The notes under the pieces: model-generated
What the model was told of the DNA's origin: nothing
Database searches by the model: none
The model's input: only the letters and a program-made list of their open reading frames with translations
Shown: positions 9,489 to 18,696 of the stretch, piece after piece
Numbering within the stretch: the first letter of the stretch is position 1
Layout: each line of letters begins with the position of its first letter
NCBI RefSeq assembly: GCF_023101685.1
Contig: NZ_CP082164.1
Coordinates: forward strand, 992,001 to 1,056,000
Length of the DNA stretch: 64,000 nt
Reading direction: 5' to 3'
Origin: Bradyrhizobium sp. 186
GTDB taxonomy: Bacteria; Pseudomonadota; Alphaproteobacteria; Rhizobiales; Xanthobacteraceae
Position numbers and translations under genes: made by a program

Positions 9489-10111
9489 CCTGAGAACGGA
9501 TGTCATCGAGCCCAGAGCATTGGGCGTAAGCCTCCTGAGAAGCTCGCGGCAAGATGCGCTGCCAGTGGGCACGGATTTTGCGGGCTCGCGGGCGTGCGAT
9601 CGGCGCGGTCCTTCATCCAGGCGTGCTCCTCGCACTCGCGGATCGCACCGGCTCGCCTAGCGGACGGATCGGGCAGTTCGGCGAGCGATAGCCAATGTGC
9701 TCCCGCTCGCCAGGCGGGGGGTGCCTTTTTGCGAGCGCGTTGGCGGGGCGGCAAGGGCTCTACGCGCGGTCGAAAGGCTCGGCTTTAGCAGAGTGGGTGT
9801 TTCTGCGCTTATGCGGGTTTGTCTCTCAACCCGGGGCTTTGGAGCTGACTTGAATGCCGCCGCTTTGGGTCGACACTTCGCAGGACGCTCTTGAATTTTC
9901 GCCTGCCACGATTCGCTGTTGGGCCGTCGTGGCCGCCTCGGTCAATCTCGCTTTCATCGCATTGGTCATATTTTTGGCGTGACCGCGAGACGCAATCTTG
10001 CTGATTGGACTAGTTGTCTCGCCCACACTGAAACGCGCAACACGCACTAGGGAGCTCGGTGCTCTGAAGCACAAGCATTCCAATGTTTCATATCCAGCCT
10101 CAGGAGCTATC
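9489..10111. other. no intact gene
   Basis: Besides the RECEEH-family remnant at 9594-9754 nothing is recognisable. An AGGAG at 10103-10107 just before the GTG at 10112 is the ribosome binding site of the broken dehydrogenase gene that follows. Confidence 0.4.
9594..9754 (-). pseudogene. remnant of RECEEH-family hypothetical protein, copy 2
   Basis: Minus-strand frame with IRECEEHAWMKDRAD, matching the core of the remnant at 6390-6600. Upstream part (WLSLAELPDPSARRAGA) is also legible but the downstream part is replaced by unrelated sequence. Not functional as it stands. Confidence 0.4.
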
Positions 10112-11295
10112 GTGACTGTCTACACTGGGCCAGTGTTTGAGATGGCCGTAAAGCAATTCGAAGTGATCGCGAATTATCTGGGGATACCGTAAGACCCCGC
10201 CTGCTGCTGCCGAAGCGATCTGTCACGGTGTCGTGCCCAATTCACCGTGATGACGAGCACAACGGCGGTTTTTGAAGGCTATCGGGTGCAGCATCACCTT
10301 ACACTTGGCCCTACAAAAGGGGGCACCAGATTCGGGCCAACCGTCGACCTTGGCGAAGTCGCAGCGCTCGCGATCTGGATGAGCTGGAAGTGTGGCCTGG
10401 TCGGATTGCCATATGGCGGCGCCAAGGGCGGAATTAACGTCGACCCTTCTAGCTTGTCGAACCGTGAGCTTCTGACTCTGTCGCGCCGGTACATGCTGGA
10501 AATGATTCCGTTTGTTGGGCCGCACACAGATGTCATAGCTCCCGATCTTGGAACAAACGAGCAGATCATGGCGTGGTTCATGGATATCTACTCGATGTAT
10601 CAGGGCCAAACCGTCACCGAGATCGTGACTGGCAAACCTGTCAGCGCTGGCGGAACGCTCGGTCGCCGTGAAGCCACAGGCCGGGGTGTGGCTCATTTGG
10701 TTCGCCGCGCAGCGGACGAGCTCAAAATCCCACTCAATGGCGCAGCCGTTGTTCAAGGCTTTGGAAATGTCTGTTCGATCACCGCACTCGAGCTACACAA
10801 CATGGGAGCGAAAGTGATCGCGGTCAGCGATCACACGGGCGCGCTTTATCGACCTCGGGGGCTCGATATACCACAGCTGGTCGGACATGCTGCCTCGCAA
10901 GGTAGCCTGGATGGCTACTCCAGCGAGCTTGCTCTAGATCCAGGCGAGTTGCTGACGATCCCGTGTGACGTGCTTGTTCCGGCTGCCCTGGAATGGGTCA
11001 TCGACGCCGAAATAGCCAGTAGGAAGGCCATCAGGAGGAGATCTTCCTCATCCCCGATATTCTCTGCAACTCGGGCGGTGTCGTGGTCAGCTACTTTGAA
11101 TGGGTGCAGGACCTCCAGCGACTGTTCTGGGAGGAGGAGGAACTCACGCGTAGGGAGTATCAACTTTTGGACCGTGCTTTCGAGCGCGTCCTGGCGCGAA
11201 GCAAACGTGAAAACCTGTTCAATCGCACGGCAGCCATGGCGATAGGTGTCGAGCGCGTTCGCGGAGTAAAAGAAACACGCGGACTGTTTCGCTAG
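10112..11295 (+). pseudogene. glutamate dehydrogenase, multiply disrupted
   Basis: The Glu/Leu dehydrogenase sequence can be followed across four pieces: GTG at 10112 (behind AGGAG) with GPVFEMAVKQFEVIANYLGIP ending in TAA at 10190; LLLPKRSVTVSCPIHRDD in another phase (10201-10245); VFEGYRVQHHLTLGPTKGG to VLVPAALEWVIDAEIA (10247-11030), which includes the catalytic-Lys region GLPYGGAKGGI, the nucleotide-binding GFGNVCSITA and APDLGTNEQIMAW; then EEIFLIPDILCNSGGVVVSYFEWVQ in a third phase to the stop at 11295. About 35-40 residues (normally AEGANGPT) are missing near 11030. The ancestral enzyme oxidatively deaminates glutamate; this copy cannot make it. Confidence 0.85.
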
Positions 11296-11777
11296 TAATG
11301 TGATCTCGCTGAATGTCTTTGTTGTCAGTTCGATATGTCGGGCCGATGACAGACCGGACTTTCTGCACCGTAGGCCCAGGTGGGTCGCCGCCGAAGTTCA
11401 CGGCGGCGGCCCCTTCTTTACTAGTGAATGAGTGCGTGCGTCTTACGAATCGCCCGTCGATCAGAATTGAACCTTGTTTTCCCCGTCACACTTCGTGAAT
11501 CGTCCTACAAGGGCAAATCTTTGCGGGGCTTGTTGAAGTTGCCGATTCCAGCCTGGCGCCGCTTCCACGTTTCTATCAGCTGCTCGACAGTATCTGACTA
11601 CTATTTGGCGGCGGAATCCACCGTAAACTCGCCGCCGGCGGGCCACGCCGGTAATGACTTCCACCTTCGAAAACGTCTCGGACGGTTCAAGGTACTTCTG
11701 CTAGGGAAACGCGTACGGCTTCAGGATGCTCGTCCAAGGAAGGCTGGAGTCTGGAGCTTGACTACGGTGGGGCCTTT
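11296..11777. other. intergenic, with a possible IS66 remnant
   Basis: Between the broken dehydrogenase and the porin-like gene. Contains the candidate transposase remnant at 11461-11664; otherwise only short unconvincing frames. Confidence 0.4.
11461..11664 (-). pseudogene. possible IS66 accessory protein (TnpA) remnant
   Basis: The minus frame begins MEVITGVARRRR, which is close to the usual start of IS66-family TnpA (MEVITG.ERRRRW), followed by a garbled RRQIVVRY where the family has RIV-E. Downstream similarity is lost. Call rests on about 15 residues. Confidence 0.35.
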
Positions 11778-13511
11778 TCAATTGACCTTGTAAGAGGCCT
11801 GAAAGAACGTACCCCAGCGCTCCATGCTAAACTTCGAAAACCCAGTCGCAGTGGTTCCCGGATAACAGCCTGTGCATATCGTTTCGCTGTCCTTTTGGGT
11901 CCACATTGCCCAATAGCGCCCGCCGACGCCGATGCTCAGATTATTGGTGATGAAGTAGGACAACACGCCTTCGACCTGTACACCCCCGCCTCCGTTCCCG
12001 CGTTGATCAGCAAAGGTAGTCGTCGGGCGCAAGAGATGGTGGTCGCGACCAGCGAAATCGGTCCAAGGCAGGTAAGCGACATCCGTGCTTAAACGCCAAC
12101 GCTCGGTAAGCATGGTTTCGGCGCTCAGGCCGACGCGAGGTGCATTCCACTGCGTATCCTGGCTGCCAATAATTTGATCAGCGGACGCCCGGCATAGTTG
12201 CATGGGGTTGGCAATCTGCATGCATCCCATCGTGTCGGAGTTCTGGGCGTAATAGGTCCAGCCGATAAATCCGCCGAGCTTGTAGTTGGCGCCGCGCAAA
12301 AAATCGTAACCTACGTCGGCCGTGTAGTACGTGAACCTCCCGTTTGCCTGGCCCGATATCGTGTTGCTATATGAGCTGCGAGGGATGCCCCAATCTTCAT
12401 CGTTGAACTTTCCTTTCTCGAAGCGCCCGATGCCGACGTTGCTCTTCAGGAACACTCCCCACGGGCTGTCAAGACGGCCAAATAATTCCCCGGAAAGTCC
12501 ATCTAGGCCGTGGTAGGTGAGCCTTGATATAAGAATGTTAGGATCTTCAGTAGCGATCTCATCGGGAATAGCGCTGGCGTCCCATTGGAATCGTCCCCGG
12601 CTGAGCCAGAGCCGCGATCCGCCTTCGAACGACCAACCGGCCGTGTAAGCAATCGGCGGCGCGCCGGCAGGTGCTTTCGCGTACAGCGGCGCATCGGACC
12701 ATTGGGCCGCCCATGGGTCCGGGCCGAAATGGTAGTTCAACCCCATCTTTCCGATGTGATAGTTGCTGGACAGGCTCGTTGTGTTCGCCGGAAGAATTGC
12801 CAACGGCGGAAGCTGCACCGTCGGAGGCGTTACGACACTTGGCCCACCGAAATGCAGATAGTCATACTCTACTTTGACCGACCATGCAGGCGTAAGCGCT
12901 TGCTCGATGCCCAGCCCGATGATGCCACCGACCTGACCATAGTCGAAATGAGTGTTCTCCTGTGGCTGCAGGCCATTATATTCGTTGTTATTGAGCACGT
13001 TGCCCTGATTGTATTGCCAAGCCACGCCTCCCTTGAGATAGGCCAGCGTATGGCCGAGAGCGCCGAACGCGTAACCGACGCGGCCGGTCCCGGTGGCAAA
13101 GAGGTTTGGACCTGCCGTGCAGTTTGCGCTCACAACAAAGCCCGAGGCGGCCAGGCAAGTATTTGTGCCATCGGAGACAGCACGGCTGGCATCTAGTTCG
13201 ACGCCAAACACCCAGCCGTTCTTCTGCCAATTGTAGCCGATCTGGCCTCCTGCGAGGAACACTGGGGTATCGACGCCGCCGCCATAGATTGACGGACCGT
13301 AGGGATTGCTGAAGGAGGTTCGGCCGTACCCACCGCCGACGTGCCCGCCAATATAGCCTCCGGACCAGCTCCACACCGCGGGTGGCAGTTTCACTTCCGG
13401 CTCAAGGTTCGCCGCATTGGCTGCACCGCTTGCGATGAGCGCAATTGTTGTGGCTCCCGAAAGAAGAACTCCAGATCGCATCCAATACTTCCCTGCATTT
13501 TCTCGGTCCAC
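11778..13511 (-). CDS. outer-membrane beta-barrel protein (two-part, Omp25/31-like N-terminus)
   Basis: A 577-residue protein. An N-terminal signal peptide (hydrophobic LLSGATTIALIASGAANA, cleavage likely after ANA about residue 33; an alternative start Met11 at 13481 keeps it) precedes WSGGYIGGHVGGGYGRTSF, typical of Omp25/31-like eight-strand barrels, ending near residue 270 with KMGLNYHFG. A second half (about 290-577, starting AYTAGWSFEGGSRLWLSRGRFQWD) looks like a larger barrel with alternating aromatic strands. The fusion of an eight-strand barrel with an omptin- or porin-like barrel is common in Bradyrhizobium. Likely an outer-membrane surface protein; catalytic residues not identified. 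No operon partner. Confidence 0.75.
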   Translation of the reverse strand: MDRENAGKYWMRSGVLLSGATTIALIASGAANAANLEPEVKLPPAVWSWSGGYIGGHVGGGYGRTSFSNPYGPSIYGGGVDTPVFLAGGQIGYNWQKNGWVFGVELDASRAVSDGTNTCLAASGFVVSANCTAGPNLFATGTGRVGYAFGALGHTLAYLKGGVAWQYNQGNVLNNNEYNGLQPQENTHFDYGQVGGIIGLGIEQALTPAWSVKVEYDYLHFGGPSVVTPPTVQLPPLAILPANTTSLSSNYHIGKMGLNYHFGPDPWAAQWSDAPLYAKAPAGAPPIAYTAGWSFEGGSRLWLSRGRFQWDASAIPDEIATEDPNILISRLTYHGLDGLSGELFGRLDSPWGVFLKSNVGIGRFEKGKFNDEDWGIPRSSYSNTISGQANGRFTYYTADVGYDFLRGANYKLGGFIGWTYYAQNSDTMGCMQIANPMQLCRASADQIIGSQDTQWNAPRVGLSAETMLTERWRLSTDVAYLPWTDFAGRDHHLLRPTTTFADQRGNGGGGVQVEGVLSYFITNNLSIGVGGRYWAMWTQKDSETICTGCYPGTTATGFSKFSMERWGTFFQASYKVN

Positions 13512-13805
13512 AACCGAGCGCCCTTAAGTTATCGCCGCAGCAAGCCGTCGGGGCGGACCAGACGCTAACGGCGATGCGCGCCGAGTCCGTCCCGAAGACC
13601 ATCGCACTGCGATTGGTGATGATGACGTGAACAACGCAAACCTCGTGCCGAAGAGAGTTCGAGGCTCTGCAGGCACTCCGTAAGGTGTGTAGCGTCAAGT
13701 TGCTGACATTTGTCTCAAGACTGACAGTCTGCGCTGCTATCGTCCGACAGGACGTTGCGCTTCGAACAGTTGTCCCATCGCCCCTCAATACGCGGGACGC
13801 GCGTT

Positions 13806-14113
13806 AATGTAGGGCATTCAACTCCGCATCGTTCAGCGCGGTGATCGAGGAAGCGCTGCTTGGCGTCATGGGGCGATCGCCGCTGCAATCGCGGCCGCCA
13901 AGAGAGCTAAGGAACGGCGGGATCAGGTGCGTGATGCTCTCCGCCGACATCATCCAGCCGTGCGCCAACTGGTGCTGATCGCCAGCGACGATCTCATTGC
14001 CGGCTTCCTCAATCGCCATGGCCTCAAGACCGGCAACGGCAATCGCGTACCCGCGAGCGCGTCACATCAATGCGCTCGAACTACCACATCCCGGTGTTTA
14101 AGCCTGCCGATGG
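13806..14113 (+). pseudogene. serine recombinase, C-terminal fragment
   Basis: The plus strand gives ERRDQVRDALRRHHPAVRQL then LIAGFLNRHGLKTGNGNR and, after one frame change near 14050, MRSNYHIPVFKPADG. This is the helical DNA-binding tail of transposon-type serine recombinases (LNRNGLKTG-GNRWT-ERV-S-R--Y-IPVF). The rest of the gene is missing. It converges on the fragment at 14114-14680. Confidence 0.5.
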
Positions 14114-14680
14114 CGGAGTAGTGTGGTCCCCGCCGGGCCGTGTCCCCGTTGGTCTGCTTCACCGGCAGATCGAGATTGTACTCGTGGAGCCAGCAGAGCG
14201 CCTGTCGCGCGCCGCCCAGTTCCTCGACCTTGTCGAACACCAGCCTGATCGCTTCCTGGACACGCCGATCCGGATCTTTCTCATAACGGTCGCCGGCCTT
14301 CACGAAGCCGACCGGCGCCGCCACAACCAACTCGCCCCGGCGCGCCTTCTCGTAGCGGGCCGAGAGCGAGCGCTGGCGCAACAGATCCAACTCGTACTCG
14401 TTGAGGCTGCCCTTGAGCCCGAGCAGCAGGCGGTCGTTGCCGTGCCTTGGCGCATAGATCGTCTCCTGATCGACCAGGACGGTATCGACCACGCGACACA
14501 TCTCGATGAGTTGCTGCCAATCCCGGCTGTTGCGAGCGAAGCGAGAGACCTCGCGGGCGCAAACCGCCCCAACCTTACCGAGGCAAACCTCCGCTACCAT
14601 TCGCTCGAAACCGGCGCGTTGTACGCCGCCGGCGGCTGAACGACCGAGATCATCATCGATCACTTCGATCTCTGACTAAG
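14114..14680 (-). pseudogene. serine recombinase, central fragment
   Basis: The minus strand reads IEVIDDDLGRSAAG, GFERMVAEVCLGKVGAVCAREVSRFARN, LLLGLKGSLNEYELDLLRQRS and GDTARRGPHYSAI: the catalytic-domain second half and the start of the recombinase domain of transposon-type serine recombinases. The N-terminal catalytic serine has been removed at about 14680 and the C-terminal half at about 14110, where an oppositely oriented recombinase tail abuts. No functional product. Confidence 0.75.
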
Positions 14681-14818
14681 CTGGGTGATGACGGACTGAG
14701 ATAGGCGGCGTATCGAGGCGGGTGTCGAGCCTGCCAGAACCTCTCAAGGAGAGCGATACGCCATGAACGAGAGCAGTACCCACTTTTCTTGGATCGTGAG
14801 TCGTGATTCAAGATATGG

Positions 14819-15307
14819 ATGATCCCCGAAGCAAAAGAAGTCCACCTTTCGCGGAAAGATCGCAAGGTGCTTGAGGCGTGTTGTCGCTCGCCAATGACGT
14901 TGCAGCGCGATTTGAAGCGAGCGCGGATCGTTCTGTTGGCGGCGGATGGGCGCAGCACCCGGTCGATCGCCAAAGAAGTCGGAGTCCAGCCGCGGATTGT
15001 CAGCCTTTGGCGGCACCGCTATGCCGATCATGGCCTTGAAGGGCTGCAAGACAAGCCGCGGCCCGGCAAGCAGCCGATCTATACGAAGGTCACCGACAAG
15101 CGGATTCTGAAGCTGCTGGATAAGCCGGCCCCGCAAGGGTTTGCACGCTGGACAGGCCCTCTGCTGGCCGAGGCGCTGGGCGATGTTGACGTCCAATATG
15201 TTTGGCGGTTCCTGCGCAGCCACAAGATTGACCTCGCGGCTCGCAAGTCCTGGTGTGAGAGCACCGACCCGAAACTTCACGGCACCGCTCGTGCCCCCAC
15301 TATTTGA
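14819..15307 (+). pseudogene. IS630-family transposase, N-terminal fragment
   Basis: Residues about 10-145 read like an IS630 transposase N-terminus: RDLKRARIVLLAADGRSTRSIAKEVGVQPRIVSLWRHRY (helix-turn-helix), GLEGLQDKPRPGKQP, and QYVWRFLRSHKIDLAARKSWCES. The family then continues with the DDE catalytic domain, which is absent here: after about 15285 the text is unrelated. Catalytically dead insertion-sequence remnant. Confidence 0.8.
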
Positions 15308-15392
15308 TTGTTTGCGTTGAAGGTCTTACTGCGCTTCTCTGTAGCGCCATGTCCACGAAATCCCGCGGTTTCTGTTCGGCACTCAAATCAGA

Positions 15393-15606
15393 ATGTCGGC
15401 CGAGCGTGCAATGGAGGCGCGCAAGCAAGTCGACAAGCTGGCTTGTGAGGCGTGGAAGGGACCGACCCCGCCGTCACCTACGATCGGCGACGCGATCAAT
15501 GCCGGTTATTTTTACTTGGAAGTTCGGTGCCTGGGGTGCGACACCAATCAGACCGTGGCGCTCGACATCATCAGGCGTGGGAAGACCACGCCGGTGCATG
15601 AGCTAG
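15393..15606 (+). pseudogene. conserved rhizobial hypothetical protein, truncated
   Basis: The frame GPTPPSPTIGDAINAGYFYL, EVRCLGCDTNQTVALDI and VHELD resembles a short Cys-containing protein I recall as widespread in Bradyrhizobium, which normally ends with a second Cys pair (C-x2-C). That second part is missing: the sequence departs after VHELD at about 15606, just before the IS481 fragment. Function unknown; the lone CLGC suggests half of a zinc site. Confidence 0.45.
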
Positions 15607-15690
15607 ATGTGGTCTTTCAGGAGGTTGTCCATCTGGTCCGAACCGAGGAAGCTGAGGTTGCGAAGCTTCAGTGTTCCACGGAAAGACCAG

Positions 15691-15833
15691 ATGAACAGCC
15701 AAAAGAATGCTCCCCTGACGCCGAAAGGTCGAGAGGCCATGGTGCGGTGTGTGGAAGCGGGACTGAGCAATGCACGCCGCCGCGCGCCAGTTCAACACCA
15801 CGCCGAAGATGGTGGCCAAATGGGTCGAACGGC
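15691..15833 (+). pseudogene. IS481-family transposase, N-terminal fragment
   Basis: MNSQKNAPLTPKGREAMV at 15691, then after a one-base shift near 15772 AAARQFNTTPKMVAKWVER. This is the helix-turn-helix start of IS481-type transposases (KNAPLTP-GRE-MV...FNTTPK-VAKWV-R). The catalytic domain is missing. Confidence 0.65.
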
Positions 15834-15834
15834 C

Positions 15835-16130
15835 GCACAATCTGCGCAACGTTCTGGCTGCGCTTGCATCGATGTCCGCGCGCCGCAGCTTGGCCCTCAG
15901 CATATGCCGGCTCCAGAACACCAGCACATATATCGAGCAGCGTAATAGCCTTTGAAGAAGCCTCCCTCCTGATGCCCGTGTACAGGTGGGTGGCGTCGAG
16001 ATCGAGGATGATCTGCGGCGGGATCACTTGGGCGACTCCAGGAACAGCTTCAGGGGCGTCCCACCACTCCAGACTGATCTGCACTACGCTCTGTCGTTAT
16101 CAGGGCATTCCTTGAACCACCACAAAATTC
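15835..16130 (-). pseudogene. IS1380-family transposase fragment
   Basis: The minus strand has VIPPQIILDLDATHLYTG (IS1380 first catalytic Asp region is ILDLDAT) and, in a shifted frame, GGRLLQRLLRCSIYVLVFWSRHMLRAKLRRADIDASA, split here for length: GGRLLQRLLRC then YVLVFWSRHMLRAKLRRADI. Both the N- and C-terminal parts are gone. It lies head to head against the IS481 fragment. Confidence 0.6.
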
Positions 16131-16265
16131 TTGCCGCAAAAGAACGCCTCGCCGAATCGCGCCCCGATGCGCCTCAACAATGTGAGAAATGCACGCTGCG
16201 CTCAGGAGAGGCCCTTGCGGCACCCGCTGAGCTGTGCGTCATAAACGGAACGCTGCCATTGTAGC

Positions 16266-16955
16266 TCAGCGCTCGCTTGCAGGCAGCAGACCGATCAGCG
16301 CTTTAGCCTCGGACTTCAGAACTACAATCGCAGCCTTCCGAGCATCTGCATCAAAGCGAGTCCGAATGGCGGAGACCGAGAGGGCGCCGCGCAATTGGCC
16401 ATGAACGTCGATCACAGGCACAGCTGCGGCCGCGACCTCAGGATCCCGCTCGCCGATCGAGACGTAGAAGCCACGATCTCTGACCTTCTTTCCATCGGCT
16501 GATGCAGAATCGCGGTAGGCGGTAAGAACACGGCCGGCAGCGCCGCGGTCAATCGGCAATCGCTGACCCTCTTCGAGGTGATGCCGGACCGAACGCGGAG
16601 AATTGACGCGATAAAGGCAGATGCGCTCGTCGCCCTCCGCGATGTAGAAGGATGCGGTCTCTCCGGTTGCCTCGACCAGACGATGGAGCGAGGGTCTGAT
16701 CAGGTCACCGAGGTCGAGCCCGCGCTGATAGAGCGCCCCAAGGCGCCATAGCTCCGGTCCGGGTCGAAATAGCCGGTCCGTACCCCGCACCAGGAAGCCA
16801 TCCGCCTCCAGAGATGCGGCAAGGCGAAGGACTGTGCTCTTGTAGAGGTCAGTCGCATCCGCAATCTCCGTCAGCGTCATCGCGGCGCGCTCCGGGTCGA
16901 ACGCCTTAAGGATTGCCAGTGCCCGCGCGACCGCATCAACCCCTTTTCTTACCAT
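16266..16955 (-). CDS. IclR-family transcriptional regulator
   Basis: A 229-residue regulator from MVRKGVDAVARAL at 16955. N-terminal winged helix (about residues 7-70, with MTLTEIADATDLYKSTVLRLAASLEADG, shortened here to its start MTLTEIADATDLYKST) and C-terminal effector domain (about 75-229, ETASFYIAEGDERICLYRVNSP, then DRGAAGRVL). Frame continues upstream to 17099 but that part lies over the operator and the divergent promoter. It is transcribed away from the transporter/CoA-transferase operon, with a perfect inverted repeat 10 bases before its start, so it most likely controls both its own gene and that operon in response to a carboxylate substrate. Confidence 0.9.
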   Translation of the reverse strand: MVRKGVDAVARALAILKAFDPERAAMTLTEIADATDLYKSTVLRLAASLEADGFLVRGTDRLFRPGPELWRLGALYQRGLDLGDLIRPSLHRLVEATGETASFYIAEGDERICLYRVNSPRSVRHHLEEGQRLPIDRGAAGRVLTAYRDSASADGKKVRDRGFYVSIGERDPEVAAAAVPVIDVHGQLRGALSVSAIRTRFDADARKAAIVVLKSEAKALIGLLPASER

Positions 16956-16964
16956 CGATACCTC

Positions 16965-16985
16965 TGGTTCTGCTGTACAGAACCA
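16965..16985. promoter_or_regulatory. probable IclR operator, perfect inverted repeat
   Basis: TGGTTCTG-CTGTA-CAGAACCA: perfect 8-base arms around a 5-base centre, located 10 bases upstream of the IclR start and about 130 bases upstream of the divergent ABC transporter ATG. Position and symmetry fit an autoregulatory operator. Confidence 0.65.
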
Positions 16986-17117
16986 ATAGTCAGAATGACG
17001 ACAAGAGTCCAGCCAGCTAGCAAGAGCGCCATTCTGCACATCAGAATACGATTGACTCCTTGTGAGACGCGAGCTACTCGGTTCCAGACGCCAGAACAAG
17101 TTCTATGGAGCGAAACA

Positions 17118-17906
17118 ATGGGGCGGCCGGGACTTGCCGTGGACTTGCGCGACGTGATGATTCGCTTCGGCGACTTCACGGCCGTCAAAAGCATGAACCT
17201 CCAGGTGGCCGAGACTGAATTCGTTGCAGTGGTCGGGCCGACCGGCTGCGGAAAATCGACCATTCTCAACACTGTCACCGGACTGCTGAAGCCCGCCGCC
17301 GGCGACGTTCGCATTTTCGGCCAGTCTCTTACGGGTCTGAACGGTCAGTCCGGCTACATGCTTCAACAGGAAGGGCTGCTGCCCTGGAAGACCGCCCAGG
17401 ACAATGTCGGCCTCGGGCTCGTCTTTCAGGGCAGCTCGATCGCGAAAGCGCGCGAGCAGGCACGGCCCTGGCTCGCCAAGGTCGGATTGAAGGGATTCGA
17501 GGAGCGCTATCCGCATCAATTGTCCGGCGGCCAGCGCAAGCGCGTTGCGATGGCACAAACCCTGATCATGGAGCCCAAAATCGTTCTCATGGATGAGCCG
17601 TTCTCCGCGCTGGACGTTCATACACGCCGACTCATGCACCGCATCCTGCTCGACCTCTGGCAGGCGGACCGGCGCTCGCTCATCTTCATCACCCATGATC
17701 TCGATGAGGCGATCACGCTGGCGGACCGCGTCGTTGTGATGTCTGCCGGTCCCGCCAGCCGCATGGTTGCCGACGTCAGGATCACGCTGCCTCGTCCGCG
17801 CGATGTTTCTGCGCTGCAGACCACCGACGAATTCGTCGCGCTCTATCGTGAAATCTGGTCGCTGCTCGGCGCCGAAGTGGAGAAAAGCTATGTCACGCAG
17901 GGGTAG
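17118..17906 (+). CDS. ABC transporter ATP-binding protein (nitrate/sulfonate/taurine type)
   Basis: 262 residues from MGRPGLAVDLRDVMIRFGDF. Walker A is GPTGCGKST (residues 40-48), then a Q-loop (MLQQEGLLPWKT), the signature LSGGQRKRVAMAQ, Walker B KIVLMDEPFSALD and the switch ITHDLDE. This is the subfamily that energises SsuABC/TauABC/NrtABC-like importers. It overlaps the permease gene by 17 bases and is followed by a substrate-binding protein, so the three form one importer. The start at 17118 follows GGAGCG; the open frame upstream to 16995 is not family-like. Confidence 0.92.
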   Translation: MGRPGLAVDLRDVMIRFGDFTAVKSMNLQVAETEFVAVVGPTGCGKSTILNTVTGLLKPAAGDVRIFGQSLTGLNGQSGYMLQQEGLLPWKTAQDNVGLGLVFQGSSIAKAREQARPWLAKVGLKGFEERYPHQLSGGQRKRVAMAQTLIMEPKIVLMDEPFSALDVHTRRLMHRILLDLWQADRRSLIFITHDLDEAITLADRVVVMSAGPASRMVADVRITLPRPRDVSALQTTDEFVALYREIWSLLGAEVEKSYVTQG

Positions 17907-18663
17907 GGTCGCTCTCACGCAGTTCGCCATCCTCCTTGGCCTGATCCTGATCTGGGAATTGGGCGTGTGGGCCGGACTGATCGATCCCTTCTTCTTTCCG
18001 GCACCGTCGACACTTGTCGTAAGGATCGGGGAGTGGATGTCGACGGCGGACTTTTGGACCGATATTGGCATAACATTGCTGGAGACGGTCCTGTCGTTCC
18101 TGGCTGGCATCGGGATCGGCACAGCACTTGGTATCTGGCTGGGCTTAAGCCCGTTTGCTGCCGAAGTCGTTCAGCCCTTTATCAAGATGTTCAATGCAAT
18201 CCCGCGGATCTTGCTTGGACCCATTTTCGTCATCTGGTTCGGATTGGGCCTCACCTCCAAGGTTGCGCTCGGCGTCACGCTGGTTCTATTCGTCGCATTC
18301 TTCAACACCTTCCAGGGCGTCCGCGAGGTCAATCCGGTCGTGCTGGCGAATGCCCGCCTGCTGCGTGCATCGAAGTCGTCCCTGCTACGGCACGTCTACC
18401 TGCCGTCCGCCACGACCTGGATTCTGTCGAGCCTGCGGGTGTCCGTCGGCATGGCCGTGATGGGAGCCGTGGTCGCCGAATATCTCGGCTCGTCCGCAGG
18501 ATTGGGGCACTTAATTGCGCAGGCCGAAGGCGTCCTCGATGCGACCGGAGTGTTCGCAGGAATTATCGTTCTCTCCGCCTTCGTCGTTGTCCTCGATGCC
18601 ATCGTCGACTGCGCGGAAAAGCGGCTCCTGGTCTGGCGGCCGGCGCCTGCGCACGAAAGCTGA
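17890..18663 (+). CDS. ABC transporter permease (SsuC/TauC type)
   Basis: 257 residues with a hydrophobic N-terminal helix (LTQFAILLGLILIWELGVW) and about six membrane segments. The BPD-transport motif is seen as NPVVLANARLLRASKSSLLRHVYLP, with the EAA-like loop in the middle of the C-terminal half. The start ATG lies inside the 3' end of the ATPase gene, indicating coupled translation. Partner of the ATPase and of the binding protein that follows. Confidence 0.9.
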   Translation: MSRRGRVALTQFAILLGLILIWELGVWAGLIDPFFFPAPSTLVVRIGEWMSTADFWTDIGITLLETVLSFLAGIGIGTALGIWLGLSPFAAEVVQPFIKMFNAIPRILLGPIFVIWFGLGLTSKVALGVTLVLFVAFFNTFQGVREVNPVVLANARLLRASKSSLLRHVYLPSATTWILSSLRVSVGMAVMGAVVAEYLGSSAGLGHLIAQAEGVLDATGVFAGIIVLSAFVVVLDAIVDCAEKRLLVWRPAPAHES

Positions 18664-18696
18664 TCGTACGCTCTCCCATCAATCATGGAGGTTCGC

